A DNA stretch of 64,000 nucleotides from JAEUHM01 sp964538625. Its GTDB lineage: Bacteria; Verrucomicrobiota; Verrucomicrobiia; Verrucomicrobiales; Verrucomicrobiaceae. Within the stretch, counting starts at the first letter, position 1. Every line of letters starts with the position of its first letter. Where the stretch lies: the NCBI GenBank assembly GCA_964538625.1, contig CAZIGH010000002.1, positions 62,001 through 126,000 on the forward strand, written 5' to 3'. Shown here in pieces: positions 63,101 through 64,000 of this stretch. A model generated the notes under the pieces. The model worked only from the letters and a program-made list of their open reading frames with translations. It had not been told where the DNA came from and did not search any database. The translations under genes and the position numbers were made by a program.

Positions 63101-64000
63101 ATGTTCGGCGTAACCCGCGCGCTTGGCAACACCGTGCCTTCGGCATCCGGAAAACCGACCGGAGATGACAACGCTGGCGAGAACACACTGCCTGCGGTCA
63201 ACCCCATGGCTACGGGCGTCTCCACCAACAACTTCACGCTCACGCCGAACATGCTGCCGACATTCACACTCGGCGGAGAGACTGGCTTCAAGTGCAACTC
63301 TGACGACGGTGTGAACGATGCCTCCACGGACCTCACCATCGACCTCGGCTTCGCACCGAAAGTGCTCACTGCGGGCAACCTGGTCTTCCGAGATCACAAC
63401 AACACAGGCCGCTTTGACCCGGGCGACCAGCCTGTGCCGGGTGTCACCGTGGAACTCTTCGCTGCCGGAGTTGATCCCTACCTGCCTTCTTCGCCTCGCA
63501 TCAGTGCGGTGACGGACAGCAACGGTGTCTGGCAGGTGAAGACCTACAAGGCGGGCACCTACTTCGCCTTCATCCCGCCTTCTCAGTTCGCCGCAGGCAA
63601 GCCGCTCTACGGCATGATCTCCGTGCCGGGCCACGGCACAGTGGCCGGTGTCGATGACAACGGCGACGAGAATGGCCTGGATCAAGTGGCGCCCATGGTC
63701 AAGGGCATAGCCTCCGCTCCATTCACGCTGGCTTACGGGGTGGCACCAGTCTCCACCGGACCTGGAGCCACGGAGACCGGCTTCCAGAACAATGGTGACT
63801 TTGGCGATGACGCAGACGGTGACCTCACCATCGACTTCGGCTTCATCTCCGGCGTTGGAGTGGGCAACCTCGTCTTCCGTGACAATGATGGCAGCAGCAC
63901 CTTCAATACGGGTGACAATGGTGTAGCCAACGTGCCCGTCTTCCTCTATCGCGGCGGAGAGAATCCTCTCACCACCCAGCCTCTAGTCACCACTACCACC
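33188..64000 (+). CDS. Giant secreted modular protein with GEVED, SdrD-B, Ig and PA14 modules (3' end beyond window)
   Basis: One frame runs from 33188 to the window edge with no stop: at least 10,271 residues, above 1 MDa. The start at 33188 has GGAAG eight bases upstream; an in-frame ATG at 33122 has none and an in-frame stop lies at 33101. Residues 1-35 are a signal peptide (hydrophobic core AIWLFVVCIFSGFTV, cleavage likely at AAA-EFGD). I count 17 GEVED units (DFGD... to GEVEDY), 29 SdrD-B-like units (VGNLVFxDxNxNG... to DFGF), 9 putative Ig units, four beta-propeller-like segments, one PA14, two NGSFE-type segments and one thioester-domain-like segment. Repeated DxNxNG and DNGVDNDNNG motifs suggest calcium binding. 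Expected to be exported and to form a rod-like surface or matrix protein; the C-terminal anchor is unseen. The only rival frames are antisense or short shadows. Confidence 0.95.
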   Translation, partial: MLASRQNTCAASDSARSAIWLFVVCIFSGFTVAAAEFGDAAGYTTASSTVSTSLRIGALVDDEASATLNATATGDDTTGSDDEDGVTIPAVVHLGTSNSITVQVTNSTASTAYLNVWIDYNRNNVFGDTVGGASEKVASNVTVAANSGTANRTISFTPPTAAVLGPTYVRVRLTTTSNAGPTGAAGTGEVEDHMMNLGQDTGDFNAFPNAMSVANSRLRIGATVDAEATYASNATATSDDTTGSDDEDGVTVPASVTPGAASSITVNVTNTFGSTAFLNAWVDFNRNGVLTDSGEQIASNVTVANSTSNSNRTLTFTVPMTATPGTAGVRVRLTSVSSPGADGLDGVGEVEDNVITINNPPTKDFGDWSGSGALTSTANSTVNSNLRLGSLVEPEEMATANATATGDDITGVDDEDGVTLPSSWSVGQASNFVFNLTNTTGSNAFLRTWIDYNNDGDFEDSGELVINSTIPTGTSDATQYYAVTPLAAGTNLGVRVRLSSDSSVTATSSSGIGEIEDYVTTISSITSSTGYSWILDNANEDTVVHRVSEMEPDVVDWDPIIKAESFGTVRYMTMDYNPTTKRLYGEVRIKCMSAAHPLQGFWLTLSEGPSPKGNTRAIIYYDGFNPVAPKMTVYAYDPSQEHMSWSTPAKLLASSVTSSSVQPGPVVNEGGNYYRVQFSIDCAAINDRSNFAAHNLPQDWSGLRFGSEVGVWMQYFKFSGAPTYNASGALTAFPLDLVTLSGTGLKQFTGSFSTGEWPQLLKATATSRSFDYGDWNGAGAASGSTMSVVNSNLRLGAAVDAEASPTLNNTASGDGADDDGITMPTTLGAGAATTLTLSVFNNTGATGFVNGWIDFNNDGFFDDALVSAGGERLGAEIPVSSSSSAQSVSFNFTVPISASIGSNRGVRFRITNVNNPGATGLDGVGEVEDYVVAFAAITDFGDFAAFPSASSLVTSTIRIGSLTDTEGTETTNTTATGDDITGSDDEDGVTLPASIVPGAAQSLTVNVTNTSGATAYLNAWIDFNRNGILTDGGEQVATNIAVASGTSNSNRVINFTTPLTTVAGNGGVRVRLTSIASPGADGLDGNGEVEDYAIPFSGPPTLGIGNLVWSDANDNGRFDLGEGVAGVAMQLLNTSHAIVSTTTTDAAGLYMLTTTSPGTYYVRIPASEFAAGRPLHGRNSLLGHGLDNNRDDDWDENGIDDASPATNGIRSVNITLAAGTEPTTAETGVDASWDNGVGGRPADADFDQTVDFAFSACSQNNLLANGSFETANPTTLTFTDVFPSGGTAIARTRSTISNADIAGWTFDAGSYINDATRATDGGRFLYLNGAGAASQHFAVGSSVAGLFNLSAGQVYTLSFDWAAFDAAAPTSPASGNNTEIFVDLQYCDSSLSNARRVSLFKDFYEPRTGTQVVNPRSLSTWSALDWRRCRVQFILPQALPGRPVLRLSLAAGGSAAKVVIDNVALTQSCNPAACSVGNVVFLDSNGNGIKEAGESGIDNVLLHLYRRPAVGSPVHVGEAFTVDGGKYFFSGMQPGTYFVQVDPANFALLTPLSWPGGSITGPLNGRVSSTGNANPDVSAVDAADDNALKEKGIDNSSPASNGILSPDFVLGFGSEPRGSGASVNAETGYAANMDDAMDANGDMTIDFGFHSPATLDFGDMSTFPSASSVANSNLRIGAIVDADVQAYTNAFASGDDITGNDDEDGLTMPTSITQGASASFTVNVTNTAGSTAYLNAWVDFNKNGVLTDSGEQVASNTTISNGSSNSARTISFNVPANATVGNVGVRVRLTTVSTPGPDGQDGTGEVEDTTVEIARAADFALLVVNYNNNTLTRYDGGSGALLNVWTPSGVSAPNYGYRLSDNTFLVANGSANTITKYNPFTGASLGTLVPSGSGLNFPYQMAVALDGSIYIANQNAGNVLRFNQTTGAIISTVLTTSSPAGFVFDPSNKMYVTQNISGGRLLRYSSTGTLEATLVTWPSGEFPRGLAWGPDDRLYVNVRNNNATTGRVDAISFPSVTRTTFVNMDSGSNPYTGIKWGPDGNLYVVDYGENELHVYSPTGAAVRTITASMSGPHAVAFIDTNPTTLDYGDFNGFGEASSTWSSAIRLGNECDTEATPRLTALANGDDIDDIDDEDGVTAPASLTPGLSSSVVVKRLNNSGSAVFLNAWADFNRNGSLGDAGEHIIVNQTVANGTNGVSVAYNFTVPASAIVGDVPFRFRLTSTSNPGPTGQSGIGEVEDYMFTVSPPLTVGNLVWNDLNENGLKESNEPGVPGLPVQLLTPGTDNAVGGTGAAADTIIATTTTNAQGEYSFTGMAPGNYFVRVIPSTALPLASRVVVTADNGVDNDNNGSQIGTSGGPIVSPVFALSVGSEPGSSGGGSIENTIDFGVTIGNSVLWLIDEDYTLSTALRLWRFTNYRTPATTVTDFGRIKYRRPGESTVRDIVDAGDIEAMAINRYSGQIFVFSTGRLSGSPAGTQALWTYNLNDADANVGNIVFQLIGHITRPTSGGPLEALAYDPDSKRLYTADPKDNNQNSSTTVDRLYYLDITTLNPNPLLATPMVSVGDMSGAGQHCHYTDGLEFREDGALFAVDGVDSHIYRINPATGAIMEVSDNNIAGGPGGSVDVETMAWDEVADRMIAVDNSGQRFIEVTLGSHGANIAIASYRTGVPGMPANADLEASAMYDANPPRPRVGVGNLVFIDANHNGRYDSGEGVNNVVVELYQADDGPGTDAPVASTITSGGGLYNFDRLLEDSYYVHIPARNFVEGAPLFGFESMPGTAPGDDSVAGEDGIDTASPEITGISTSTFALTNDGEPTTATGETGVAHTSDDADDNNTDLTIDLGFRNKVITVGDLVWNDLNNDGIKNAGEPGVAGVTVELLSPGADNAIGGTGINADSIIQTTTTNASGNYSFSVTTYTRVYVRITPPASHPLASSVKVTLDNGVDNDNNGTQTGLVGTQIVSPVIQLGIAQEPGSSGTTNNENTIDFGIRPSPVIAIMPETLPHCTVGSTYSQTLTASGGSGPYTFAVTSGTLPAGLSLASATGILAGTPTSSTSATFTITATDTLGCTGTRAYTVTPVDTDFGDWNGSGAATASTSSTINSNLRIGTVPTDAEASVTANSAASADDNTGADDEDLVLPGSIAQAQSVTLPVTVFNNTGANAYLNAWIDFNNDGSFNDALISAGGERLEAVRTIASAASASTHNISFTVPTGASVGSNRGVRFRLTNQPITLPTGQAGSGEVEDYVINITAAQTDFGDWNGSGAATASTSSNVNPNLRMGTNATDSEASVSANSTASTDDNTGADDEDVPVPASLTQGLASSIAVPVLNNTGANAYLNAWIDFNNDGTFDDALVTSGGERLEAVRTIGSSASTVTQTINFTVPLTASIGSNRGVRLRLTNQAVTLPTGAVGEGEVEDHVVTIAPILTDYGDWNGSGAATTSTSSIVSSNLRMGTIATDAEPLVTPNAAATADDTNGTDDEDVAVPASLVPTQSAILAVPVFNNTGVNAYLNAWIDFNNDGVFNDTLVSSGGERLEAVRTISSSASAATHNITFTVPIGASVGSGRGLRLRLTDQAVTPPTGAVGNGEVEDHVVTIAPIPLDFGDHTGFPAASQVASANLRIGTAATDSEASNPTTGTANADDTTGTDDEDLVIPSVVAGSSATFTIPVTLAGPVTTGRLMAWVDWNNDGDVLDAGEVIALSNGVLISGTNTITATLEPPAGTATSVNVSRFLRVRAAEGTTSPDFSGASLGAGEVEDYPVTVTPPTTDFGDFTGFASASSTALATADTLRMGTAVDTEFMATLNTAASGDDVTGIDDEDGVTVPSLMMQGESVTLPVRVLNGTTGSAYLNAWIDFNNDGVLNDTLLTAGGERLEAVRTIPSMIGTGLLREWWLGISGTNLSALTSHPAYPNSPNGSDQISSFEVPVNWADNMGQRVRGWLTPTTTGNYSFWISGDDETQLLLSTNQNPANATVIARVSSWTNSREWNKFSEQRSALIPLVAGQRYYIEGIMKEGGGGDNMAAAWELSGSGTGPVVIAGSFLTPYFSTQNITFTVPTTASVGAGRGVRLRLTDQATTTPVGAVGAGEVEDYTVELGNLSLGNLVWNDLNNNGAKEAGENGIGGVSVELWTTSPAALYATTTTATSGDVGTYLFSNLPAGSYEVRIPRSNFYIGGPLYGMRSSTGNDTDSGKDDASTSSDNGIDEAAPHMTAHGVKSVTIALTGNEPVDSGTETGFANAMDSAYDNRGDLTVDFGFVPLASAACPAGNMVATGGFEGASFSANATMGGISGQTFTSTAPFGAGAWSFTGSTAIPPQWVNMGSGSMEGTKVVWVAGHAISTNGIRTDLSSLDLDKNYQVAFWVAAFDPASPAASTTRAQLEFYADVSSAFAPNPVQVTSVSPGGSTQYWTSTRTTTSAANAAITAVQWDLKTSRPLATDGTAYAAGKTLDPKTLNWQLVWVQLRPNYSTVRMALAQQAAPAGGMFIDGLNMECGTFTFRSGIGNMVFKDTNYNGICDAGEGVNDVILHLRDNAGTHIRTTVTDSLGRYLFTGLVPGNYTVTVPASEFASGLPLVGHVSLLGAGGDAVADDDVDENGIDQSFPNLTGVSSGVISLSAASEPTDATVEKGLHKAYDNVDDARYDLTVDFGFGPSILDYGDYTPFGIASAIPSTAIRLGANAGDVEGLPVTDSTATGDDLSNTDDEDGITMPSSITAGASGNITRSVTNLSASAAYFSAWVDFNNNGSLTDPGEQVATDIVVPSGTNGSSSLLSVAVPANAFIGTVGARFRINSTPSAGPTGFGGDGEVEDHMLTIIAPTTDFGDFSLFGSAGTTADQQLRIGSTATDTEAVATTNSTATGDDITGSDDEDGLTYTSLVPGQSGSLTVRVRNVTGSDAWLNVWLDWNNNGTVDTGEQLLAYEWIGSTGTQDINIPVTVPVNAFIGGVGARIRLSSSYFSGFTGTSGTGEVEDHLVTISPPNLDFGDLPDTGSGTGPNNYQTLQSDNGPRHTSLSSLRLGTLWDAEILAQQSGNADGDNISGTNDEDAFATLPTLSIGTPTTLTAALRNTTGSPAYLNAWIDFNGNGSFADAGEQVAVDQVVINGATSANIAFVPPAGSANESSVGMRLRISQAPGLSSVGAGGAGEVEDYRIGIGQPVITILPATNPITAHRSVPFSLTFTQSGSANQVTYSSSNGSLPPGLTLNAETGVLSGTPTTVGSYNFRITATDTFDCSGFRDYTLNVVAHDRGDFQLFPDASSNVVSSLRIGAAVDNEENQNSNMSATGDDLHGSDDEDGVTLPTSVGQGNSGSMTVNVTNSSGSTAYLNVWIDFNNNGDLNDAGERVATNTSMATGLNNSNRTVNFTVPANAVVGQVGVRVRLTSIANPGPDGLDGNGEVEDQLLTITGPDKDFGDYNLFGDARSTVVAGLRIGDAVDVESAATTNADATGDDITGVDDEDGVTLPTSIVPGQTRSMSVRVTNTSGSTARLNVWVDWNNNGILTDSGEQVLSKQAVNNSTNNATRTFNITAPWTAAAGSEVGVRVRLTSTSSPGPVSTSGNGEVEDVKLPIGQQLEIGNRVWIDTDGDGLFEFANGELPLDGVLMNLYVDANSNGVLDVGDGSPIQSQTTFSGGFYRFRGLQEGNYIVEVAASNFAAGAILDGFVSSNGGTDPDDNVDNDDNGVPVAGFGVAAAALTLTDGGEPTNDGDTSSRTNLTVDFGFRSNRILTYDALISSNGGNHVANHHFINGLPRPHFVAAGSGGLSGPMDMVVGPSGDLYVASSSNDSILRYDGVTGASAGSFVSSGVGGLSLPSGMTFGPEGVLYVSSRGTGSIKMYDSAGVYLGDFISSGLGEPHQGLLFGPDGNLYIANHSTGQIRKHNGTTGALISSVILPVAGASGMTFGPDSSLFVVNGTATIYKVNTTSMTSTIFSTVTGDAYSSVVFSPDGSLLATTSAGAVRKLHGSTGTDLGLLVPGTASLLNPRDLVFYPRSIFLSVGNLVFSDLNNNGLFDAGTESGISGVTLQLLNAATDAVVATATTNSSGQYLFSDLLPGEFKVRIPSPPASRPLASSVVVTTDNGVDNDNNGDQPGVQMTAVTSHPFSLTPLGEPGINGVTNFENTIDFGLRPAPVITIAPATLPLGTETVPYSTMLTASNGQGSYTWAVTAGSLPPGLSLSTVSGVIAGTPVLKGTYTFTVTATDDKAVVGTQVVTLKINPWINVSPMTLEDAFVGHSYNQATAFGATNGATPYTWVVTNLPPGMSFDSATRKIVGAPTALGTWLLNVTVTDADNASRTITPTLTVVCPPITITPTTMMDSYLESAYLQPVPFAASGGTAPYTFEITGIPPGLSFDSVSSRLVGTPTVVGTYPLTVKATDIYGCQATRTVNIRACPVITILPATLPWGTIETPYSHETPFSASGGSAPYTFTFQNMPPGLSFNSATGMIEGTPTTPGLYNLIVTATDSDNCFGTRSIPFRICPIITIHPSTLPDAHVGLAYQQGSTFNATGSSEPYNWTVTGLPPGLTFNPSTKQIEGTPESLGLEVQTFVINASVTDPDGCPGSRQLTLRVIPAMKVGNQIWLDVNNNGLKDASEMGVPNMTVQLWSAGPDGVRNNASGDDVKIAADTVTDSNGYYAFNNVKPGSNIYIRLPMVKCTAILPSTVFVNADNGVDNDNNGTQPAGLATPVVTPLFDLAVGTEPAAEVDGDDVNSESTIDIGMKPTHGDQIVFGEIRPFNPFSGDDNPGDIYRWFNITHTGTGEPWVTGTDAIAFCVDSGRTYAGPGVPYNTMEPDLLPAMTTYYPATEAQRLKARGQVKWLVDNYWTQWVLGPSATADTWVLMREVLREVIMDAANGFDLTSGNHIFPNSTLAALAPALAAVSPNYCSLTYIVGGADPDHPTDDQSLVYVMTAPIVNNLLIGSTVWHDYNDNGIHDAGEQGVPNVRLQLFHDRDGDPDNGLEWRVGQVLTNSQGNFIFNGLTPGRYQLVIASSNFTTGQALASLPWSSSVTDTTDNDEDGDDNGIQSGGIGTAVVSPIIQLSQGGEPVGAAEFAEGGNQDNAYDADGNMTVDFGFFAGMSVGSHIWYDADESGTYSPGEAGVATTVQLWSVGTNGEVNDGSGDDVLVATTTSSGTGAYAFSKLPQGAYYVRLPSLPANHDAPAVYKVNEDNQTDNDNNAIQPGGIGTPIRSPKFVLTADTESITDGDNSNGENTIDLGLWGGFSIGNMVWNDVGNDGVRNHGEVGIPGVTLELYSTGADNAIGGSGANADTLLATTVSQADGSYHFNTHVPGRYYIKIPTPPAGLPLISGVVHSQDNGVDDDNNGYQPTGVLGAVFSPVFQIAQDLEPGPAGSTNTEYTIDFGYRARPVITPMPAVLVPPYWGAAYNEQISGSGSVGPYTIILKSGTLPPGISMSSSGALTGLCSSTGTYTFTVEATDIYGCTGERTYTVTVGTMSIGDLVWNDRNSNGIYEPATESGLSGVSVKLFKDGGDGVVDSADDVQYGATITTTSTGAYLFSGLPVGRYYVHLPAVPGYPFSGGTPVALDNQVNNDNNALQPGGPGTGFFSPLVRLDPGDESVNDGDTNTDTERTIDFGLFTGGVIGNLVFHDANNNSLKDADEPGVPNVLVEIYSTTNSTIGDGDDQIAGVQLTQADGSYGFQALRPGLYYVKAYPPAAWPLTSALAGMDNGVDNDNNGTQTGPGTPAYSPIITYTAGGEPGNAGNTNVEDTIDFGFRLAPPIDITPTTLPFAYVSTPYSQTLTASGGSAPYTWSVVSGSLPAWLSLNAQTGVLSGTPPATPQAAVTFTVRATDAFGAPGVQELTVQVKALAIGNLVWNDANYDGIKNANETGVASAPIELWTVGPDGLARTADDTRLRTSTTTLTGAYLFNNLPSGDFYVKLPVPPGYSIPGGNVVNLDNGVDNDNNATQPGGRGTAFFSPVIRLEGNGEPTSEDGNPDTDFTVDFGLFTGMSLGNLVWYDEDRNGFKDSGETGVQGVTVRVYAAGADGKAGGLDDVLMDTLVTNAQGNWVSSGLPPGQYYMLLQDLPWWAPLSTAITSFLDDNVDNDDNGIQIGNDPIYSPVITLTALQEGGVSLNENMTVDFGINGYPLGGFVTASLDDSVQIFNPATGSFSAMFKDPFGNSHSQGNGDSGDIPVGIELGPDGNIYIAHYGVGNVRRFTPAGVDVGPFLNNVPGISKIAAFTFSPAGDVLVLDEVGKRVVRFHGPLSALAGQPMDAAPYTFINQEATDIAIGPDGNIYLLAVAPSGQTFVARYNTTTGAKLNDVVTHAQLVNLVAGGSPTARVTGIDIEGNTLYGVNELDGEVFRVSLNNPAMPPAPLLVGYLSSAGVGTFETRDLEVNPVDGHIFITAYKWHRTLQGATHLTAGLLRMNPAESPTAIPTVYEIAMPTPPGPNEEVWPGPRDLAFTFYQASDQPTMSIGNLIWNDINADGDVDFGEGGIAGVKVQLYRDYNNDLDDGAETLVGWTYTNLHGHYSFNGLMPGVYQVVVPEVNFLSGGSLFGYGASSPVDESSDNQVDGDDNGIQTTGAFTETRSPFITLALNTEPTGGPYGGAETGSGGDIDDVMGDANGDMTVDFGFVVPGPLGIGNLVFEDLNSNGVADPGEGVDGVVVQLFAEGKVPGVDQPLAQQLTTGGGLYRFQGLVERSYFVHIPASQFSSFGPLRGLYSMPGVAAGDDDAGEDGIDSDNPESTGVSTGLVAIAEGTQPTAAEGETGYDSASDDAADTDVNLMVDLGFFRRTGVGNFVFFDLNNDGRASLGEGVDGVPLELYDAMSTPGIDTPLATTYSYGGGRYFFRDIGSGVFRIHVPASAFAQGGPLEGKVSIAQGQFGDDDVGEDGLNDTDPAVDGVSSGVVFIAAGVAPTDESGETGIDSYVDNNVDASVDLTIDFGFQVPLGVGNLVFEDLNLNGVYDPGEGKSGVVVEIFQAGDLPGYNLPTSTVVTGADGHYLFNRLTAGSYFVHIPAWNFLSGGPLDGLISIKGTEPYATSDDSVGENGLDSPSPSFTGISSGVFTIAAGMLPLDSAPGAEQGENGFLASEDGSNDPNFDLTVDFGFVQPDLNSVGVGNTVYDDLNGNGVYDSGEGVVGVLLKLFPATETQPETATPLATTLTTSEGSYYFGDLPEGSYFVHVAASNFVAPGKLAGRRPLPGQGGDEGLDDDQDENGNDPANPGVTGVSSNVFTLTVGMEPTDYTTEVGRAAYMDGALDENTDLTIDFGFFTPMGVGNFVYNDLNNNGVADLNEGVGGVQVRLFPIGANPMTDAPVAFTTTSNDVTTRGRWLLTNVRPGHYFLHIPYTQFLPGGPLHGLVSLPFSNAAGDDSAGEDGIDTQYLEVEGISTDAFVLTPGYAPAGSSAANGEPGRFGTDDDGINGLVDNMVDLTRDFGFVGRVKVGNLIFKDHNANGVFEPGSDQGVNGVTVHLYRQIEEGVSELIESKVTSGGGLYSFAVAPGTYYVEVPGSMFVQGAPLFRTSSSVVANQVDVIGSTSGGGSSTESIFADDDVAEDGIDEPDPIANGVRTPAFPLTLGNMPDAEDGETGYMSSSDDGPGDDSSNLCIDLGFTPQALSVGNLVFRDVNSNGRFDQGTDHGVGGVRVRLFAAGQNPLTDTPIAEGLTRNDGTYLLSVFPPGTYFVHVPASQFAEGAPLFQNVPYGTGAGDNNLDDGVDENTLSTNNPAISGVNTTTFVLDYGTEPLSTGTETGYDNDSDDLADSNTNLTVDLGFVGSTVPPATMSLGNIVYVDNDGNGRFDQGEGVDGVLMRLYPAGSAFGSTNPVATTMTAAGGRYAFTGLQPGAYVVNVAAENFKASVSINGGPMGPGPLYNRISMPGVAPINADKDDDVDEDGADVLNPEQVGINSRPVFLEIGLEPTAATTETGASAHEDDFDDANGNLTVDFGFVPRVGVGNLVFRDNDLNGIYTPGIDVGVNGVTVQLFKAGQNPAIDKPMDSTITTSGGTYSFVTAPGTYFVHVPASMFGVTRALGNTVPSASGKPTGDDNAGENTLPAVNPMATGVSTNNFTLTPNMLPTFTLGGETGFKCNSDDGVNDASTDLTIDLGFAPKVLTAGNLVFRDHNNTGRFDPGDQPVPGVTVELFAAGVDPYLPSSPRISAVTDSNGVWQVKTYKAGTYFAFIPPSQFAAGKPLYGMISVPGHGTVAGVDDNGDENGLDQVAPMVKGIASAPFTLAYGVAPVSTGPGATETGFQNNGDFGDDADGDLTIDFGFISGVGVGNLVFRDNDGSSTFNTGDNGVANVPVFLYRGGENPLTTQPLVTTTT
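42425..45465 (+). repeat. Run of five consecutive GEVED units (units 8-12)
   Basis: Units begin at 42425, 42944, 43463, 43982 and 44483. The first three are exactly 519 bases (173 residues) each and share NNTGANAYLNAWIDFNNDG-type cores and GGERLEAVRTI, so they arose by recent tandem duplication. The last unit is split by a PA14 domain. Twelve other GEVED units occur between 33293 and 49865. Confidence 0.88.
51546..52865 (+). repeat. Array of five putative Ig (He_PIG-like) units
   Basis: Five units of about 85-90 residues, each with the pattern ITI-P-TLP...YS...ASGGSAPYTF...LPPGLSF...G-I-GTPT...GTY-FTVTATD. Most later units end in a cysteine-flanked strand such as GCQATRTVNIRAC. Single units of the same kind occur at 42160-42420, 48636-48895, 55244-55500 and 56356-56612. 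Confidence 0.85.
58447..64000 (+). repeat. Tandem array of twelve SdrD-B-like units, continuing past the window
   Basis: Units begin near 58447, 58942, 59415, 59877, 60380, 60857, 61357, 61883, 62379, 62885, 63367 and 63857, about 480-520 bases each. Each has GNLVFxDxNxNG, a core ending in SYFVHVPASQF, a GEDGxD stretch, and ends LTVDFGF. No other module type interrupts the array. Seventeen further units of this kind are scattered between 36487 and 57463. Confidence 0.9.

Overview
The window looks like a chromosomal segment of a GC-rich, Gram-negative, free-living heterotroph, most probably of the Verrucomicrobiota or a related PVC lineage. I infer this from style: a giant exported protein built of GEVED and SdrD-B-like modules, a Dabb-domain gene beside complex I genes, a Wzm/Wzt polysaccharide locus and a Tat-like membrane anchor in a putative anti-sigma factor. 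No rRNA or marker gene fixes the taxonomy.

Positions 1-20617 (all minus strand) hold one tightly packed surface-polysaccharide operon of 20 genes, transcribed from high to low coordinates, many with ATGA overlaps. In transcription order: carbamoyltransferase, glycosyltransferase, FkbM methyltransferase, flippase, second FkbM methyltransferase, Wzm and Wzt ABC exporter, SAM methyltransferase, glycosyltransferase, a HisH-HisF-PseA amidotransferase module, an AAC(3)-fold acyltransferase, DegT aminotransferase, Gfo/Idh/MocA oxidoreductase, SAM methyltransferase, GT2, third FkbM, GT11 fucosyltransferase, GT2, and the first 79 codons of a second carbamoyltransferase cut by the window edge. Together they should make an amino- and deoxy-sugar glycan that is fucosylated, heavily O-methylated and carbamoylated, and export it.

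Positions 20768-24150 hold smaller units: a coiled-coil/PD-(D/E)XK-like gene interrupted by a 100-N assembly gap inside 21-bp repeats, tRNA-Leu(UAA), an ECF sigma factor with its probable anti-sigma factor, and a flavin reductase-like gene. Positions 24667-31189 (plus strand) are nuoI-J-K-L-M-N of respiratory complex I, preceded by a perfect CRP/FNR-type palindrome. A lone nuoA lies on the opposite strand at 32484-32858, behind a Dabb gene and an unknown exported or anchored protein; nuoB-H are not in the window.

Positions 33188-64000 (plus strand) are one uninterrupted reading frame of at least 10,271 codons with a signal peptide and no stop before the window edge. I count 17 GEVED units, 29 SdrD-B-like units, 9 putative Ig units, four beta-propeller-like segments, a PA14 domain nested inside a GEVED unit, two jelly-roll-like NGSFE-type segments, a thioester-domain-like segment and one unassigned segment. 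It is probably a secreted, calcium-binding giant surface protein and is the most unusual object here. No gene in this half of the window competes with it; the long antisense frames across it are shadows.
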